A stretch of DNA of 64,000 nt from JAJVID01 sp963743425 (GCA_963743425.1 CAVUPU010000001.1:868001-932000), one strand, 5' to 3'. Positions 1 through 10,166 are shown, numbered from the stretch's first letter. Made by a program: numbers and translations. The notes: a model not told the origin generated them from the sequence alone.

Positions 1-2706
1 AATGTCACGATCAGCGCGGCTGAAGACGCTGATACGGCGAACGGCACGGCGGTCTTTCGAGCATCCGGGACCAATCTGACGAGCGCCGATGTCAACGTCA
101 GCGAGGTTGACAACGATCCCGTCGTGATTCAGACGAGCGTCACGACGCTGAACGTCAATGAAGGCGGCTCGGCGCAATTCGGAGTGAGGTTGGCGTCGGC
201 GCCCGCAAGCAACGTCACAGTGAACGTCGCGCGATTGTCGGGAGACGCCGATCTGACAGTGACCGGCGGCGCGACGTTGACCTTCACGCCGGCCAACTTC
301 GCCACATTTCAGAATGTCACGATCAGCGCGGCTGAAGACGCCGACATGGCGAACGGCACGGCGGTCATTCGAGCCTCCGGAACCAACCTGACTCCCGCCG
401 ACGTCACTGTGACTGAGATCGACAACGATGTCCCGATTTCGATACTCACGAACCTGACGAGGACGCTGGCCGTGATCGAGAACGGCTCGGCCCAGATTGG
501 ATTGAGGTTGGCGTCGGCGCCTCCAACCAGCGTCACAGTTACCGTGACGCGGTTGTCCGGGGATACCGATTTGAGAGTAAACCTTCCGGGAACGGTGACA
601 TTCACCCCTGCCAACTTCGCCACATTCCAGAATGTCACGATCAGCGCCGTGGAGGACGCGGACATTACCAACGGGACGGCGATGTTTCGAGCCTCCGGGA
701 CTGGGCTTACGAATGCGCACGCCGACGTGAGCGAATTCGACAACGACGGGGCCCCGGCGGCGCAGCGGACATTTGTGGCCGTGCTCAATGGCGCGGCGGA
801 AGTTCCGCCCGTGGCTACCTCCGCGTCAGGAACCTCGTCCGTCATTCTCTCTCCCGACGAAACAGCGGCATTGGTCACTCTCAACTTCTCCGGTTTGACC
901 AGCCCCCAGACCAGCGGGCATATTCACGGGCCTGCCGATCCGGGGAATAACGCTCCGGTCATCCTCGACCTGGACAATCCTATAGGCCCGGTGAGCAATC
1001 TGTTGTGGGTATTCGCGCCGGTCGGCGGGCTATCGGTTCAAGCTCAGGTTGATGCGCTGAAGGCCGGTCGGTTGTACGCGCAAGTCCACTCCGCCAATTT
1101 CCCGACCGGCGAGATTCGCGGATGGCTCTTCGTAGTTGACGACGGAGGAGGTGGAGGAGGAGGAGGTGGTGGTGGTGGTTTTGCCGACGCCGCGCGCTTC
1201 CTCGAACAGGCGACCTTCGGTCCTACCGTTCAAGAGGCCAATCGCGTTTTGCAGATCGGCTTCAACGCCTGGCTCAACGAACAGTTCGCCATGCCCATCA
1301 CAGGTTACAACAACCTCGTGCAATTGCAGCAGGGGACGTTCGTCAGCTATCCGGTCAAGTTGCAGTTCTTCAGAAACGCGATGACGGCCCAGGATCAGTT
1401 GCGACAGCGAGTGGCCTGGGCGCTTAGCCAGATCGTCGTCGCCGCAGACATTGGGAATCAGGATAGCACGGGCAATCCGACGGCGATGGTCTCCCAGTAC
1501 CACGACATTCTCCTGCGCAACGCCTTCGGCAACTATCGAACGCTGCTCCGCGAAATGTCGGTCAGCCCGATCATGGGCACGTACCTCACTCTGGTGAACA
1601 GCCAGCGGGCCAATCCGACGACCGGCGCCCAGCCGGACGAGAACTACATCCGCGAGCTATGGCAGCTCTTCACCATCGGCACCTTCAGGCTGAATCCGGA
1701 CGGCAGCCTGATGTTGGACGGCCAGGGACGTCCTCTGGAGACCTACACCATCGCTGAGATTCAGGAGGGCGCGCGCGCGCTGACCGGATGGAACTACGCG
1801 CCGGCGGCGGGCCAGCCGAATCTCGGCAATAACAACCCGCTCAACCCGTTCGCGCTGATGATACCCAACACGGCCAATCACGACCCGGGTTCCAAGACGC
1901 TGCTCAACGGCCAGGTGATACCGGCCAATCAAACGGTCACACAGGACCTCGATTCCGTGATTGACAACGTATTCAATCATCAGAACGTCGGCCCCTTCAT
2001 CGGACGCCAGCTCATCCAGCATCTGGTGACCAGCAACCCAAGCCCGGCCTACGTCGGGCGCATCACCGCCGTCTTCAACAACAATGGACAGGGCGTGCGC
2101 GGAGATCTGCAGGCGGTCGTACGCGCGATATTGCTCGACCCCGAAGCGCGCGGAGATTCCAAGACCGATCCGGCCTACGGCAAATTGCGCGAACCTGCGC
2201 TCTTCTTCACTCATCTCTTCCGCGGGCTCGGCTGCACGGGAGGAATGTGGGGCATTCCGCAGCGTAGCCGCAGGATGGGGCAGGACATCTTCTCGCCGCC
2301 GTCGGTCTTCAATTATTACCAGCCCGATTTCCGGGTGGTCGTCAACGGGCAATCAATCCTCGCCCCGCCGGCGCAATTGTTGACGACATCGACGATCATC
2401 GAGCGGTTCAACCTGCTCCACGACTTCCTCTTCGCGCCGCCGATTCAACCCGGCGGCGATCCGAACCCCACGGGGAGTCCCACGACGTCGGTGGTCTTCG
2501 ATTTCGCGCCTTTTGATCAACTCGCGCCCAATCCGACCAATCTCGTCAACGAGCTTAACACAAGGCTCATGCACGGCTCGATGTCGCCACAGATGCGCCA
2601 GACGGTGATCGACGCGGTGACCAGCATCCAGAACAACAACCGTCTGCGCGCGCAGACAGCCATCTACATCATTGCATCCTCGATGCAGTATCAGGTGCAA
2701 CGCTAA
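1..2706 (+). CDS. DUF1800 family secreted protein with Calx-beta-like repeats and a CHRD domain (5' end outside window)
   Basis: The frame is open from the first base, so the gene begins before the window. Its start is a run of ~100-residue repeats, each ending in an acidic DND motif after an NVTIS-AEDAD segment; one partial and two complete copies are visible (to about base 750). They resemble Calx-beta/cadherin-like adhesion repeats. A CHRD domain follows (about 766-1130; AEVPPV near its start, GHIHGP in the middle, GEIRGWL at the end), then a poly-glycine linker at 1141-1180. The rest, from FLEQATFGPT at about 1200 to the stop, is a DUF1800 domain. DUF1800 proteins have no assigned reaction, but are typically secreted and encoded just before a DUF1501 gene, as here (11 bases to the next start). 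The setting beside xylanase and cellulase genes suggests a role in extracellular polysaccharide handling; that is inference. Confidence 0.88.
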   Translation, partial: NVTISAAEDADTANGTAVFRASGTNLTSADVNVSEVDNDPVVIQTSVTTLNVNEGGSAQFGVRLASAPASNVTVNVARLSGDADLTVTGGATLTFTPANFATFQNVTISAAEDADMANGTAVIRASGTNLTPADVTVTEIDNDVPISILTNLTRTLAVIENGSAQIGLRLASAPPTSVTVTVTRLSGDTDLRVNLPGTVTFTPANFATFQNVTISAVEDADITNGTAMFRASGTGLTNAHADVSEFDNDGAPAAQRTFVAVLNGAAEVPPVATSASGTSSVILSPDETAALVTLNFSGLTSPQTSGHIHGPADPGNNAPVILDLDNPIGPVSNLLWVFAPVGGLSVQAQVDALKAGRLYAQVHSANFPTGEIRGWLFVVDDGGGGGGGGGGGGFADAARFLEQATFGPTVQEANRVLQIGFNAWLNEQFAMPITGYNNLVQLQQGTFVSYPVKLQFFRNAMTAQDQLRQRVAWALSQIVVAADIGNQDSTGNPTAMVSQYHDILLRNAFGNYRTLLREMSVSPIMGTYLTLVNSQRANPTTGAQPDENYIRELWQLFTIGTFRLNPDGSLMLDGQGRPLETYTIAEIQEGARALTGWNYAPAAGQPNLGNNNPLNPFALMIPNTANHDPGSKTLLNGQVIPANQTVTQDLDSVIDNVFNHQNVGPFIGRQLIQHLVTSNPSPAYVGRITAVFNNNGQGVRGDLQAVVRAILLDPEARGDSKTDPAYGKLREPALFFTHLFRGLGCTGGMWGIPQRSRRMGQDIFSPPSVFNYYQPDFRVVVNGQSILAPPAQLLTTSTIIERFNLLHDFLFAPPIQPGGDPNPTGSPTTSVVFDFAPFDQLAPNPTNLVNELNTRLMHGSMSPQMRQTVIDAVTSIQNNNRLRAQTAIYIIASSMQYQVQR

Positions 2707-2717
2707 AAGGAGGAGAC

Positions 2718-4085
2718 ATGTCATTCACACGTAGAGAATTTCTCAAAAGCTGCGGCCGTGGGGTGAGCTCGGCGGCGATGCTCACCGCGCTCAGTTACGC
2801 CGCCCGCGAGAACGCATACGCGCAGGGACAGGACTACAGGGCGCTGGTCTGCATCTTTCTGGAAGGCGGCAATGACGGATGGAACACGATGGTCCCGCTC
2901 GATCAGGCCGCATACAACACCTATGCCTCGGGACGTGGCGGCCTGGCTCTTTCGCAGGGAAGCCTCTTGCCCGTCACCGTTCCCGGCGTCGGGAATTTCG
3001 GATTCCATCCGAGCCTGACCGGCATCCGCGACCTGTGGAATCAAGGCCACGTGGCCCTAGTTTGCAACGTCGGCAACCTGTTGGAGCCGGTCACGGCGCC
3101 GCAGGTCCTGCAGAATCCGAACCGCGCCCCTTCGGGACTCTTCGACCACTTCCAACAGCAGGTATGGTCGCAGAACCTCGTCAACGAGAACACTCTGGGA
3201 TGGGGGAATAGCCTGGGCGGCAGTTTGCCGATCTTCAATACGGGGCCGCTGATCCCTTACCTGATGACGATGGTCAACAACACGCCGTACTTCAAAGGCC
3301 CGGCGGCGACGATCACGCTCCAACCCGGCCTTCAATTGGGGATCACCGGCTTGCCCACGAGCGGAACGCCGCCCGTGCGTTTTACGGCCATTCAACAGTT
3401 GGCGGGGATCAATGAACCCTCGCTCCAGGTCAACGCGTTTAACGGCCGTGTGACGCGGGCGATGGACGATTCGCGCGTGGTCGGGAACATCTTCTCGAGT
3501 CAGCCCTTCCAGACGCAGTTTCCCAACACGGGCCTTGGCCAGCAGTTGCGGCAGATCGCAATCGCCATCGCGGCGCGCAATGCGCTCGGCCACAACCGGC
3601 GGCAGATCTTCTACGCGCAGATCGGCGGCAACGCCTTCGATACGCATGGCGCGCAGTTGACCGCGCAGGCGTCGCTGCTTACCCAGGTGAGCGCGGCGAT
3701 GAGCGCCTTTTACGCGGCGACGGAGGAACTGCAAGTAGCGAACCAGGTGACCACGTTTACGTTCAGCGAGTTCGGACGCACCATCCGCATCAACGGCGAC
3801 GGCTCCGACCACGGATGGGGCAATCACTACCTGGTTATGGGCGGCGCCGTGCAGGGCGGCAGATTCTGGGGCACGTACCCGCCGGTGCAGGTCGGCCTCA
3901 CCGAACTCGACTTCCCGCTCTTCAGCGTCGCGGGCAACTTCCGCGGCGCTTTCGTGCCCACGATCTCGATCGATCAATACGGCAATACGCTGGCCCGATG
4001 GTTGGGTCTGCCCGACGCCGACGCGAGCGACGTCTTCGTCAATCTCGACCGCTTCCCAACGAGGTTCCTCGGGTTCCTCGGATAG
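2718..4085 (+). CDS. DUF1501 family Tat-exported protein
   Basis: This 455-residue protein starts with a twin-arginine signal (SFTRREFLKSCGRG) ending near AYAQGQ, so it is probably exported folded. The mature part begins with the DUF1501 hallmark LVCIFLEGGNDGWN and carries GGNAFDTHGAQ and FSEFGRTIRINGDGSDHGWG, which resemble metal-binding stretches of the alkaline phosphatase/sulfatase fold; no activity is proven for the family. A strong ribosome site (AAGGAGGA, 2707-2714) lies just before the ATG, and the gene is almost certainly co-transcribed with the preceding DUF1800 gene. The DUF1800-DUF1501 pair is a recurrent two-gene unit in Planctomycetes, Acidobacteria and proteobacteria. Confidence 0.92.
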   Translation: MSFTRREFLKSCGRGVSSAAMLTALSYAARENAYAQGQDYRALVCIFLEGGNDGWNTMVPLDQAAYNTYASGRGGLALSQGSLLPVTVPGVGNFGFHPSLTGIRDLWNQGHVALVCNVGNLLEPVTAPQVLQNPNRAPSGLFDHFQQQVWSQNLVNENTLGWGNSLGGSLPIFNTGPLIPYLMTMVNNTPYFKGPAATITLQPGLQLGITGLPTSGTPPVRFTAIQQLAGINEPSLQVNAFNGRVTRAMDDSRVVGNIFSSQPFQTQFPNTGLGQQLRQIAIAIAARNALGHNRRQIFYAQIGGNAFDTHGAQLTAQASLLTQVSAAMSAFYAATEELQVANQVTTFTFSEFGRTIRINGDGSDHGWGNHYLVMGGAVQGGRFWGTYPPVQVGLTELDFPLFSVAGNFRGAFVPTISIDQYGNTLARWLGLPDADASDVFVNLDRFPTRFLGFLG

Positions 4086-4116
4086 TGAGAAGCGGAATTG
4101 GCCACAAGCAGGAAGG

Positions 4117-4248
4117 CATTTTCCATTTGCCGTTTGAAATTTGTCATTGGTCATTGCCAGAGCGCAGACCAGTCAATACCCAATGAGCATTGGGCGAGAT
4201 TTCTGTCGCAATGACAAATGCCAAATATCAAATGGCAAATGGAAAATG
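4117..4248. repeat. Long inverted repeat (family shared with 30355-30485)
   Basis: Arms reading CATTTTCCATTTGC... (from 4117) and ...GCAAATGGAAAATG (to 4248) can fold into one long imperfect hairpin. The loop has a smaller stem, CCCAATG-AGCATTGGG. The same arm words recur in the intergenic repeat near 30.4 kb, so this is a dispersed element rather than a gene-specific terminator. It separates the DUF1501 gene from the GH10 gene, and its right arm ends 28 bases before the GH10 start. Confidence 0.75.
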
Positions 4249-4275
4249 AAAAAGGTATCGAAAGGAGGTTCACCC

Positions 4276-6249
4276 ATGCCCCATCGTACAAATTGGTTGG
4301 CGTTACTCCTCTTGGCCTTGTCGCTCACGGTCATCGTGGAAGCCCAGACTCTGCGGGACGCCGCTGACAGCCGGGGTCTACACATCGGCGCGGCGGTCGC
4401 CATGTCTCCGTTCAGGAATGAGTCGATCTATAACCAAACGCTCGGGCGAGAGTTCAACATGCTCGTCGCCGAAAACGCTATGAAGTTCGACGCGATGCAT
4501 CCGGCTCAAAACACTTACAACTTCACGGACGCCGACGCGCTGGTCGTTTACGCCGAAGCCAACGACATGGCCGTGCGAGGTCATACGCTGGTCTGGCACA
4601 GCCAGCTTCCCGGCTGGCTGACCGGTGGGAACTTCACCCGCGACCAGGTGATCGCCATTATGCGTGACCACATCATGACGGTGGTGGGACGCTATCGCGG
4701 GAGAATCCTGGCCTGGGATGTAGTCAACGAAGCGGTTAGCGACAATAACGGGCAGCTCAGAACCGACTCCTTCTGGCATCAGCGGATCGGCCCCGAATAT
4801 ATCGCGATGGCGTTCCAGTTCGCGCGCGAGGCCGATCCGGACGCGATCCTCTACTACAACGACTATTCCGCCGAGGGATCAGGAGCGAAGTCCGACGCGG
4901 TCTTCAACCTCGTCAGCGGCCTCGTGAATCAGGGCGTCCCCATCGATGGCGTCGGTTGGCAGATGCACCAGATCAACCCATTCAGGATTCAGCAGGCTCA
5001 TCGGAACAATGCGGCGCGAATTGCCGCGCTTGGGCTTGAGATCTCCATCACCGAGATGGACGTCAGGATCAGTCTGCCCACCACCGCGCAGGAGCTACAG
5101 GAGCAGGCGCTGGCGTACAGAGACGTGACGGAATTCTGTCTCACCCAGCCGAATTGCAAGGCCGTCGTCACATGGGGTTTCACCGACAAATACTCCTGGA
5201 TACCGGGCTTCTTTAACGGCTTCGGCGACGCGTTGATCTTTGATGTTAACTATCAGCCCAAGCCGGCTTGCTTCGCCATTCTGAACGCGCTCGGAGGCGG
5301 GCCGCCGCCGGTTCCTACCGGACTCACGCCGGTCGCTGGCAATGCGCAAGTTCAATTGAGTTGGAACGCCTCGACCGGCGCGACCGGCTATAACCTCAAA
5401 CGCGCGACGACCAGCGGCGGCCCTTACACAACTGTCGCCACGGTTTCCAATACATCGTTCACGAATATGGGGCTGACCAACGGAACCACGTACTTCTATG
5501 TCGTCAGCGCTACTAACGCCAACGGCGAGAGCGCGAATTCGAGCCAGGTAAGCGCAACGCCATTGGCCGCGAACTTCACGCTTTCGGCGAACCCATCGAG
5601 CGTAACGATCAATCGTGGGGCGAGCGGGACGAGCGCGATCACGATCACGCGCAGCGGAGGCTTCTCGGCGAGCGTGGCCTTGAGCGCCAGCGGATTGCCG
5701 AGCGGCGCCACCGCCACGTTCAATCCGGCGTCCACGACCGGGACGAGCAGCACGCTGACTCTGACCGCGTCGAGCGCAGCGACGCTCGGAATGACGACTG
5801 TGACCATCACCGGGACGGGAGGCGGACTGACGCGGACCACGACGATCACTCTCGCCGTGAGCGGCGGAGGCGGAACCGGCGGTGTTACCGTGACGCCGTT
5901 GATCAACGCGAGCGGCCCATGGTTCAGCGAAGAGGCTCTTCGTCTGAGCAACACCGGGGCCATCACTTCGCTTTCGATTACGATCGTCATCCAGCGCACC
6001 ACCGGCGTCGGCTTCAACGGACAATACAACACCGTCGGTGGGCAGATTCAACAGAGCAACACCATTACCACGACGACGATCACGTACCAGTTCACTCTTG
6101 CAGCGGGTCAGACGCTGAGTCCGGGTACGGATCGTCTCTTCGCCGCTCAGATGACCGGCTCTGGAACGATCCATCCGACGAGCGGTGACACCTACACGGT
6201 CACTTACACCACCGGAGGCGGGACTTTCACACAGACCGGTCACTTCTGA
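4276..6249 (+). CDS. Modular secreted GH10 endo-beta-1,4-xylanase
   Basis: The ATG at 4276 is chosen because it follows AAAGGAGGT (4261-4268) and opens a clean signal peptide ending near EAQT; longer readings run into the upstream repeat. The 657-residue product has a GH10 domain (about residues 22-340). The acid/base glutamate is E152 in WDVVNEAV and the nucleophile is E260 in ITEMDVR; both are present, so it should be an active xylanase. A fibronectin-III-like domain follows (about 345-430), then one Ig-like repeat starting FTLSANPSSVTINRGASG (about 433-520), and a C-terminal module (about 530-657) ending TQTGHF. That last module is also found on the GH9 and GH113-like proteins downstream and probably binds glycan. 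GH10 enzymes cleave internal xylan linkages outside the cell. Confidence 0.93.
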   Translation: MPHRTNWLALLLLALSLTVIVEAQTLRDAADSRGLHIGAAVAMSPFRNESIYNQTLGREFNMLVAENAMKFDAMHPAQNTYNFTDADALVVYAEANDMAVRGHTLVWHSQLPGWLTGGNFTRDQVIAIMRDHIMTVVGRYRGRILAWDVVNEAVSDNNGQLRTDSFWHQRIGPEYIAMAFQFAREADPDAILYYNDYSAEGSGAKSDAVFNLVSGLVNQGVPIDGVGWQMHQINPFRIQQAHRNNAARIAALGLEISITEMDVRISLPTTAQELQEQALAYRDVTEFCLTQPNCKAVVTWGFTDKYSWIPGFFNGFGDALIFDVNYQPKPACFAILNALGGGPPPVPTGLTPVAGNAQVQLSWNASTGATGYNLKRATTSGGPYTTVATVSNTSFTNMGLTNGTTYFYVVSATNANGESANSSQVSATPLAANFTLSANPSSVTINRGASGTSAITITRSGGFSASVALSASGLPSGATATFNPASTTGTSSTLTLTASSAATLGMTTVTITGTGGGLTRTTTITLAVSGGGGTGGVTVTPLINASGPWFSEEALRLSNTGAITSLSITIVIQRTTGVGFNGQYNTVGGQIQQSNTITTTTITYQFTLAAGQTLSPGTDRLFAAQMTGSGTIHPTSGDTYTVTYTTGGGTFTQTGHF

Positions 6250-6358
6250 CACCTTGTTGGCCGCCAAGCCCTCTGGCGCCGGCGTAACGAAAAACCGCGA
6301 AAGTGCCCCGATAGCGGAGGCCATGCGCCATATTTTATGATCTTTGAGAATTAAGTCC

Positions 6359-6595
6359 GGCCACTCGAAGATGCCACGGCCTCGCGCCGTGGAGCCTCAC
6401 GTTGGCGGCTACAGCAACAGCGACTCTCTTGAAGATGCCACGGGCTTGTCCCGTGGAGTCTCACGTTGGCGTCTATTGTAGCAACGATCGTGAAACTCCA
6501 CGGGACAAGCCCGTGGCATCTGGAAATCGGGCTGCCCGTTTGTAGCAACGATCGTGAAACTCCACGGGGCAAGCCCGTGGCATCTTCGAGTGGCC
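6359..6595. repeat. Nested palindromic repeat cluster (four CCACGG...CCGTGG units)
   Basis: The outer arms GGCCACTCGAAGATGCCACGG (6359) and its complement (ending 6595) enclose four hairpin units of the type GATGCCACGGGCTTGTCCCGTGG followed by ...CACG-TTG. The first two read in one direction and the last two in the other, so the whole block is an inverted repeat made of smaller inverted repeats. This is typical of REP/REPIN-type dispersed elements. No transposase is encoded here. Confidence 0.75.
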
Positions 6596-6607
6596 GAACT
6601 TGAAGCT

Positions 6608-6730
6608 GTTTGCAAATGCGTGTACGGGACTGTGGCGCGAGTTGTTTACTCGCGCATGTTTCCTGATTGTACAAAGTCACAAACAGGGCGATTAAACAAA
6701 TCGCCCCACACCGTACACGCATTTGCTAAC
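6608..6730. repeat. Second inverted repeat, with internal hairpins
   Basis: The arms GTTTGCAAATGCGTGTACGG (6608-6627) and CCGTACACGCATTTGCTAAC (6711-6730) pair with one or two mismatches. Inside are two further stems, CGCGAGT-TGTTT-ACTCGCG and GGGCGATT-AAACA-AATCGCCC. It is adjacent to, but different in sequence from, the preceding palindromic block. It lies in the leader region of the GH9 gene. Confidence 0.7.
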
Positions 6731-6802
6731 CGCCATAATTCTCAAACACCATTTATATGGCAGATGGCCTCCGCTCCCAGGGTTTTTCTGAAGGAGCCAT
6801 CC

Positions 6803-9800
6803 ATGCGCCAGAATTACATCCGAAGAAAAAACCGCTTGCTCACGCGAGCTGTACCTTATCTGCTCGCAACGCTGATCATTCTCCTGACAGGCGCCCTTCG
6901 CCCGCGCTTCGGCCAAACGACCTTCGATTACGGCGACGCGCTTGAAAAGGCGATCTTGTTCTTCGACGCCAACAAGTGCGGGCCGAACGTCGCGGCTGAC
7001 AACGTCTTCAGTTGGCGGGGCGCCTGTCATACCTCTGACGGCAGCGCGGCGAGCCCTCCGCGCGACCTGATCGGGGGCTTCCACGACGCCGGCGACCACG
7101 TCAAATTCGGGCTGCCGCAAGGCTTCAGCGCATCCGTCCTGGGGTGGTCGCTCTATGAATACCGCGCCGAATTCGACAGCGCGGGAATGACCGCCAAGAC
7201 GCTGCGGACGCTCAAGTACTTCACCGATTATTTCCTGAGAAGCCATCCGAACGCCACGACGTTTTACTATCAGGTTGGCGACGGCGGCGCCGATCATGGT
7301 TTTTGGGGATCGCCCGAAAACCAGACCGGATCGCGCCCGCTCTTCGTGGCCACGCCTTCATCGCCAGCAGTCGACATTCTTGGCCAGCACGCGGGGGCTT
7401 TGGCGTTGATGTCGCTCAACTACCGAAGCACTGACGCGGCCTACGCCAACCAGTGCCTGAACGCCGCGCGAGAGCTTTTCGATATGGCGCGCGCGAGCGT
7501 GGCTTCCTGTTCCGGCGCCGGTTGCCGCGGACTGGATGGAGGCGATTTCTACAATTCGTCGTCTCATTTCGACGACCTCGCGTGGGGCGCCATCTGGCTG
7601 CACATCGCCACGGGTGAGCAGAGCTTTCTCGATCCGGTTGACGGATGGATCTCTCAACCCAACGACACCAACGACAACCCGTTCCAGAAGCGATGGACGA
7701 TGGCCTGGGACGACATGACTCTGGCCAACCTGCTCAAGATGCACCAGCTCACCGGCAGGACGAAATATCGTGACGGCTTGCGCTGGAACCTGGTCTGGTA
7801 CCGCGACACCTTGCAGAAGACGCCCGCCGGATTGCCCTGGCTGGATCAATGGGGAGTCCTGCGCTATGCGTCGGCCGAAGCAGGGATTGGTTACCTGGCA
7901 TACAAGCTGTTCGGGTATAACGATTTCTTCAACACGGGCAATTTCATAGTGAACTACACGCTGGGCAGCAACCCGCGCGGCGGCTCCTATGTGACCAACT
8001 ACCTGACCAATCCTCCGATTCATCCGCACCATCGCGCGAACGAGCCTGTCCGAGGAGGTCCGACCCGCGGAATGATCGGCGCGCTCGTCGGCGGCCCCGG
8101 CCTCAATGACGGCTGGGCCGACAACGTTGACGACTTCAGGACGAACGAGGTGGCGCTCGATTACAACGCGTCGTTCGTATTTGCGCTCGTCGGTCGTCTC
8201 TACTTCGCAAACGGCGGCCAACCCGGAACTCCACCGCCGCCGCCGCCGCCACCACCGATGTCGCCGCCTGGCGCCGGCGACGGATTAAGGGGGACGTACT
8301 TCCAGGGCACAGCGCTCGCTGGCGCGCCTTTACTCACGCGTGTGGACCCGACCGTCAACTTCAATTGGGCCGGCGGATCGCCCGCTCCCGGCGTCGTCCC
8401 GAATGACCAGTTCTCCGTGCGGTGGGAAGGACAGGTCGAGGCCCGCTCCGACGAGCTGTACACCTTCTACGTCACGCACGACGACGGCGCGCGGCTATGG
8501 GTGAACGACCAACCGATCATCAACAACTGGACTGACCACGCAGCCATCGAGGACAGCGGAACGATCGCGCTGCAATTGGGACAGCGGTACACGATTCGAC
8601 TGGAGTTCTACGAGAACGGCGGGGACGCTTCGGCGACTCTCGCATGGAGCACGCCACTCGGCATCGAGAAGCAGATCATCCCGCAATCGCAGCTCTATTC
8701 GGGCGCGCCGCCTCCGACACCGAACTTCGCGCTCTCGGCCAACCCGGCGAATGTAAATTTAACTCGGGGCGCGACCGCGAACAGCGCGATTACAATCACT
8801 CGCACCGGCGGATTCTCCAGCAGCGTCGCATTGAGCGCGGGCGGATTACCAACAGGCGTGACGGCGAGCTTCAACCCGGCCTCGGCCACAGGAACGAGCA
8901 GTACTGTGACCTTCACGGCTTCGGCTACCGCTACGCTTGGCGTATTTCCAGTGACCATTACAGGAACGGGTGGCGGGCTGACTCGCACAACGACAATCAA
9001 CCTCACTGTGATCGCGCAGCCCGTGCCTGACTTCTCGCTCTCGGCAAATCCCACAAGCCTGACGATCAATCGCGGCGCAAGCGGGATGAGTACGATCACG
9101 ATCACGCGCGCCGGAGGATTCACTGGCAGCGTCGCATTGAGCGCCAGTGGATTGCCGGCAGGCGTGACAGCGAGCTTCAACCCGCCATCGACGACAGGGA
9201 ATGCCAGCTCCCTGACCTTAGCCGCGTCGAACACAGCAGCAACAGGACCGGCCACGGTCACTATTACCGGCGCGGGCGGCGGTTTGACACGTGGTATTCC
9301 CATCAGCCTCACTGTTAATGCGCCGCCCACGCCGGACTTCACCCTTTCGGCCAATCCCACGAGCCTGACGATCAATCAGGGCGCGAGCGGGACCAGCGCG
9401 GTCACCATCACTCGAACCGGCGGCTTCACCGGCAGCGTGGCATTCAGCGCGAGCGGCTTGCCGAGCGGCGTTACAGCGAGCTTCAACCCAACTTCGACTA
9501 CAGGGAATAGCAGCGCGCTGACACTGACCGCGTCGAGCGCGGCTACCCTGGGCGCCGCAACCGGCGCCATTACCGGAACCGGAGGCGGACTGACACGAAC
9601 TACGACTGTAAGTCTCACCGTGACCGGTGGCGGCTCGGGCGGTGTCACCATAACGCCGGTGATCAACGCGAGCGGCCCGTGGTTCAGCGAAGAGGCTCTG
9701 AGTCTGAGCAACACCGGGGCCATCACAGCGCTATCGATCACGATCACCGTCCAGCGCACCACCGGCGTCGGCTTCAACGGACAATACAACACCGTCGGCG

Positions 9801-10009
9801 GGCAGATCCTCCAGAGCAACACTGTCGCGACGACGACGATCACGTACCAGTTCACTCTGGCCGCGGGTCAGACGCTGGGGCTGGGTACGGATCGCCTATT
9901 CGCCGCTCAGATGACCGGCTCTGGAACGATCCATCCGACAAGCGGTGATACCTACACGGTCACCTACACCACCGGAGGCGTGAGCTTCACGCAGACCGGG
10001 CACTTCTAG
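6803..10009 (+). CDS. Modular secreted GH9 endoglucanase with PA14 domain
   Basis: The ATG at 6803 follows GAAGGAG with good spacing and opens a basic, then hydrophobic signal peptide ending near RFGQT. The 1068-residue protein has a GH9 catalytic domain (about 40-465). It carries the conserved DAGDHVKFG with the aspartate pair that activates water, and TNEVALDYNAS with the catalytic glutamate. A polyproline linker (about 475-490) leads to a PA14 domain (about 493-630; WEGQVEA, HDDGARLWVN). Then come three ~90-residue Ig-like repeats of the LSANPxSLTINRGASG type and the TQTGHF-ending C-terminal module (about 945-1068) shared with the GH10 protein. The expected role is inverting hydrolysis of cellulose or other beta-1,4-glucans outside the cell, working with the neighbouring xylanase. 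Confidence 0.93.
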   Translation: MRQNYIRRKNRLLTRAVPYLLATLIILLTGALRPRFGQTTFDYGDALEKAILFFDANKCGPNVAADNVFSWRGACHTSDGSAASPPRDLIGGFHDAGDHVKFGLPQGFSASVLGWSLYEYRAEFDSAGMTAKTLRTLKYFTDYFLRSHPNATTFYYQVGDGGADHGFWGSPENQTGSRPLFVATPSSPAVDILGQHAGALALMSLNYRSTDAAYANQCLNAARELFDMARASVASCSGAGCRGLDGGDFYNSSSHFDDLAWGAIWLHIATGEQSFLDPVDGWISQPNDTNDNPFQKRWTMAWDDMTLANLLKMHQLTGRTKYRDGLRWNLVWYRDTLQKTPAGLPWLDQWGVLRYASAEAGIGYLAYKLFGYNDFFNTGNFIVNYTLGSNPRGGSYVTNYLTNPPIHPHHRANEPVRGGPTRGMIGALVGGPGLNDGWADNVDDFRTNEVALDYNASFVFALVGRLYFANGGQPGTPPPPPPPPPMSPPGAGDGLRGTYFQGTALAGAPLLTRVDPTVNFNWAGGSPAPGVVPNDQFSVRWEGQVEARSDELYTFYVTHDDGARLWVNDQPIINNWTDHAAIEDSGTIALQLGQRYTIRLEFYENGGDASATLAWSTPLGIEKQIIPQSQLYSGAPPPTPNFALSANPANVNLTRGATANSAITITRTGGFSSSVALSAGGLPTGVTASFNPASATGTSSTVTFTASATATLGVFPVTITGTGGGLTRTTTINLTVIAQPVPDFSLSANPTSLTINRGASGMSTITITRAGGFTGSVALSASGLPAGVTASFNPPSTTGNASSLTLAASNTAATGPATVTITGAGGGLTRGIPISLTVNAPPTPDFTLSANPTSLTINQGASGTSAVTITRTGGFTGSVAFSASGLPSGVTASFNPTSTTGNSSALTLTASSAATLGAATGAITGTGGGLTRTTTVSLTVTGGGSGGVTITPVINASGPWFSEEALSLSNTGAITALSITITVQRTTGVGFNGQYNTVGGQILQSNTVATTTITYQFTLAAGQTLGLGTDRLFAAQMTGSGTIHPTSGDTYTVTYTTGGVSFTQTGHF

Positions 10010-10022
10010 TAATGAAAATCGC

Positions 10023-10166
10023 CCCTGGGTACGCATCGCTTCCAGCGTGCGAGGCTCCGATCACTCAGACATTGATCGGAGCTTCGCATCGCTTCCAGCG
10101 TGCTTGACTTCCATCACTCGGACATTGATCGGAGCCTCGCACGCTGGAAGCGATGCGTACCCAGGG
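10023..10166. repeat. Long inverted repeat between GH9 and ankyrin genes
   Basis: The left arm begins CCCTGGGTACGCATCGCTTC at 10023 and the right arm ends GAAGCGATGCGTACCCAGGG at 10166. About 40 bases pair almost perfectly. A second partial copy of the unit (GCATCGCTTCCAGCGTGC) lies in the loop. It could act as a transcription barrier after the GH9 gene. It ends only 20 bases before the next start codon. Confidence 0.75.

Noticed and set aside
3057..4154. Long antisense frames opposite the DUF1501 gene and similar ones opposite the GH10, RND, M1-like and sulfatase genes
   Set aside because: They are mirror frames of high-GC coding sequence, with Arg/Ala/Gly-rich composition and no motifs.
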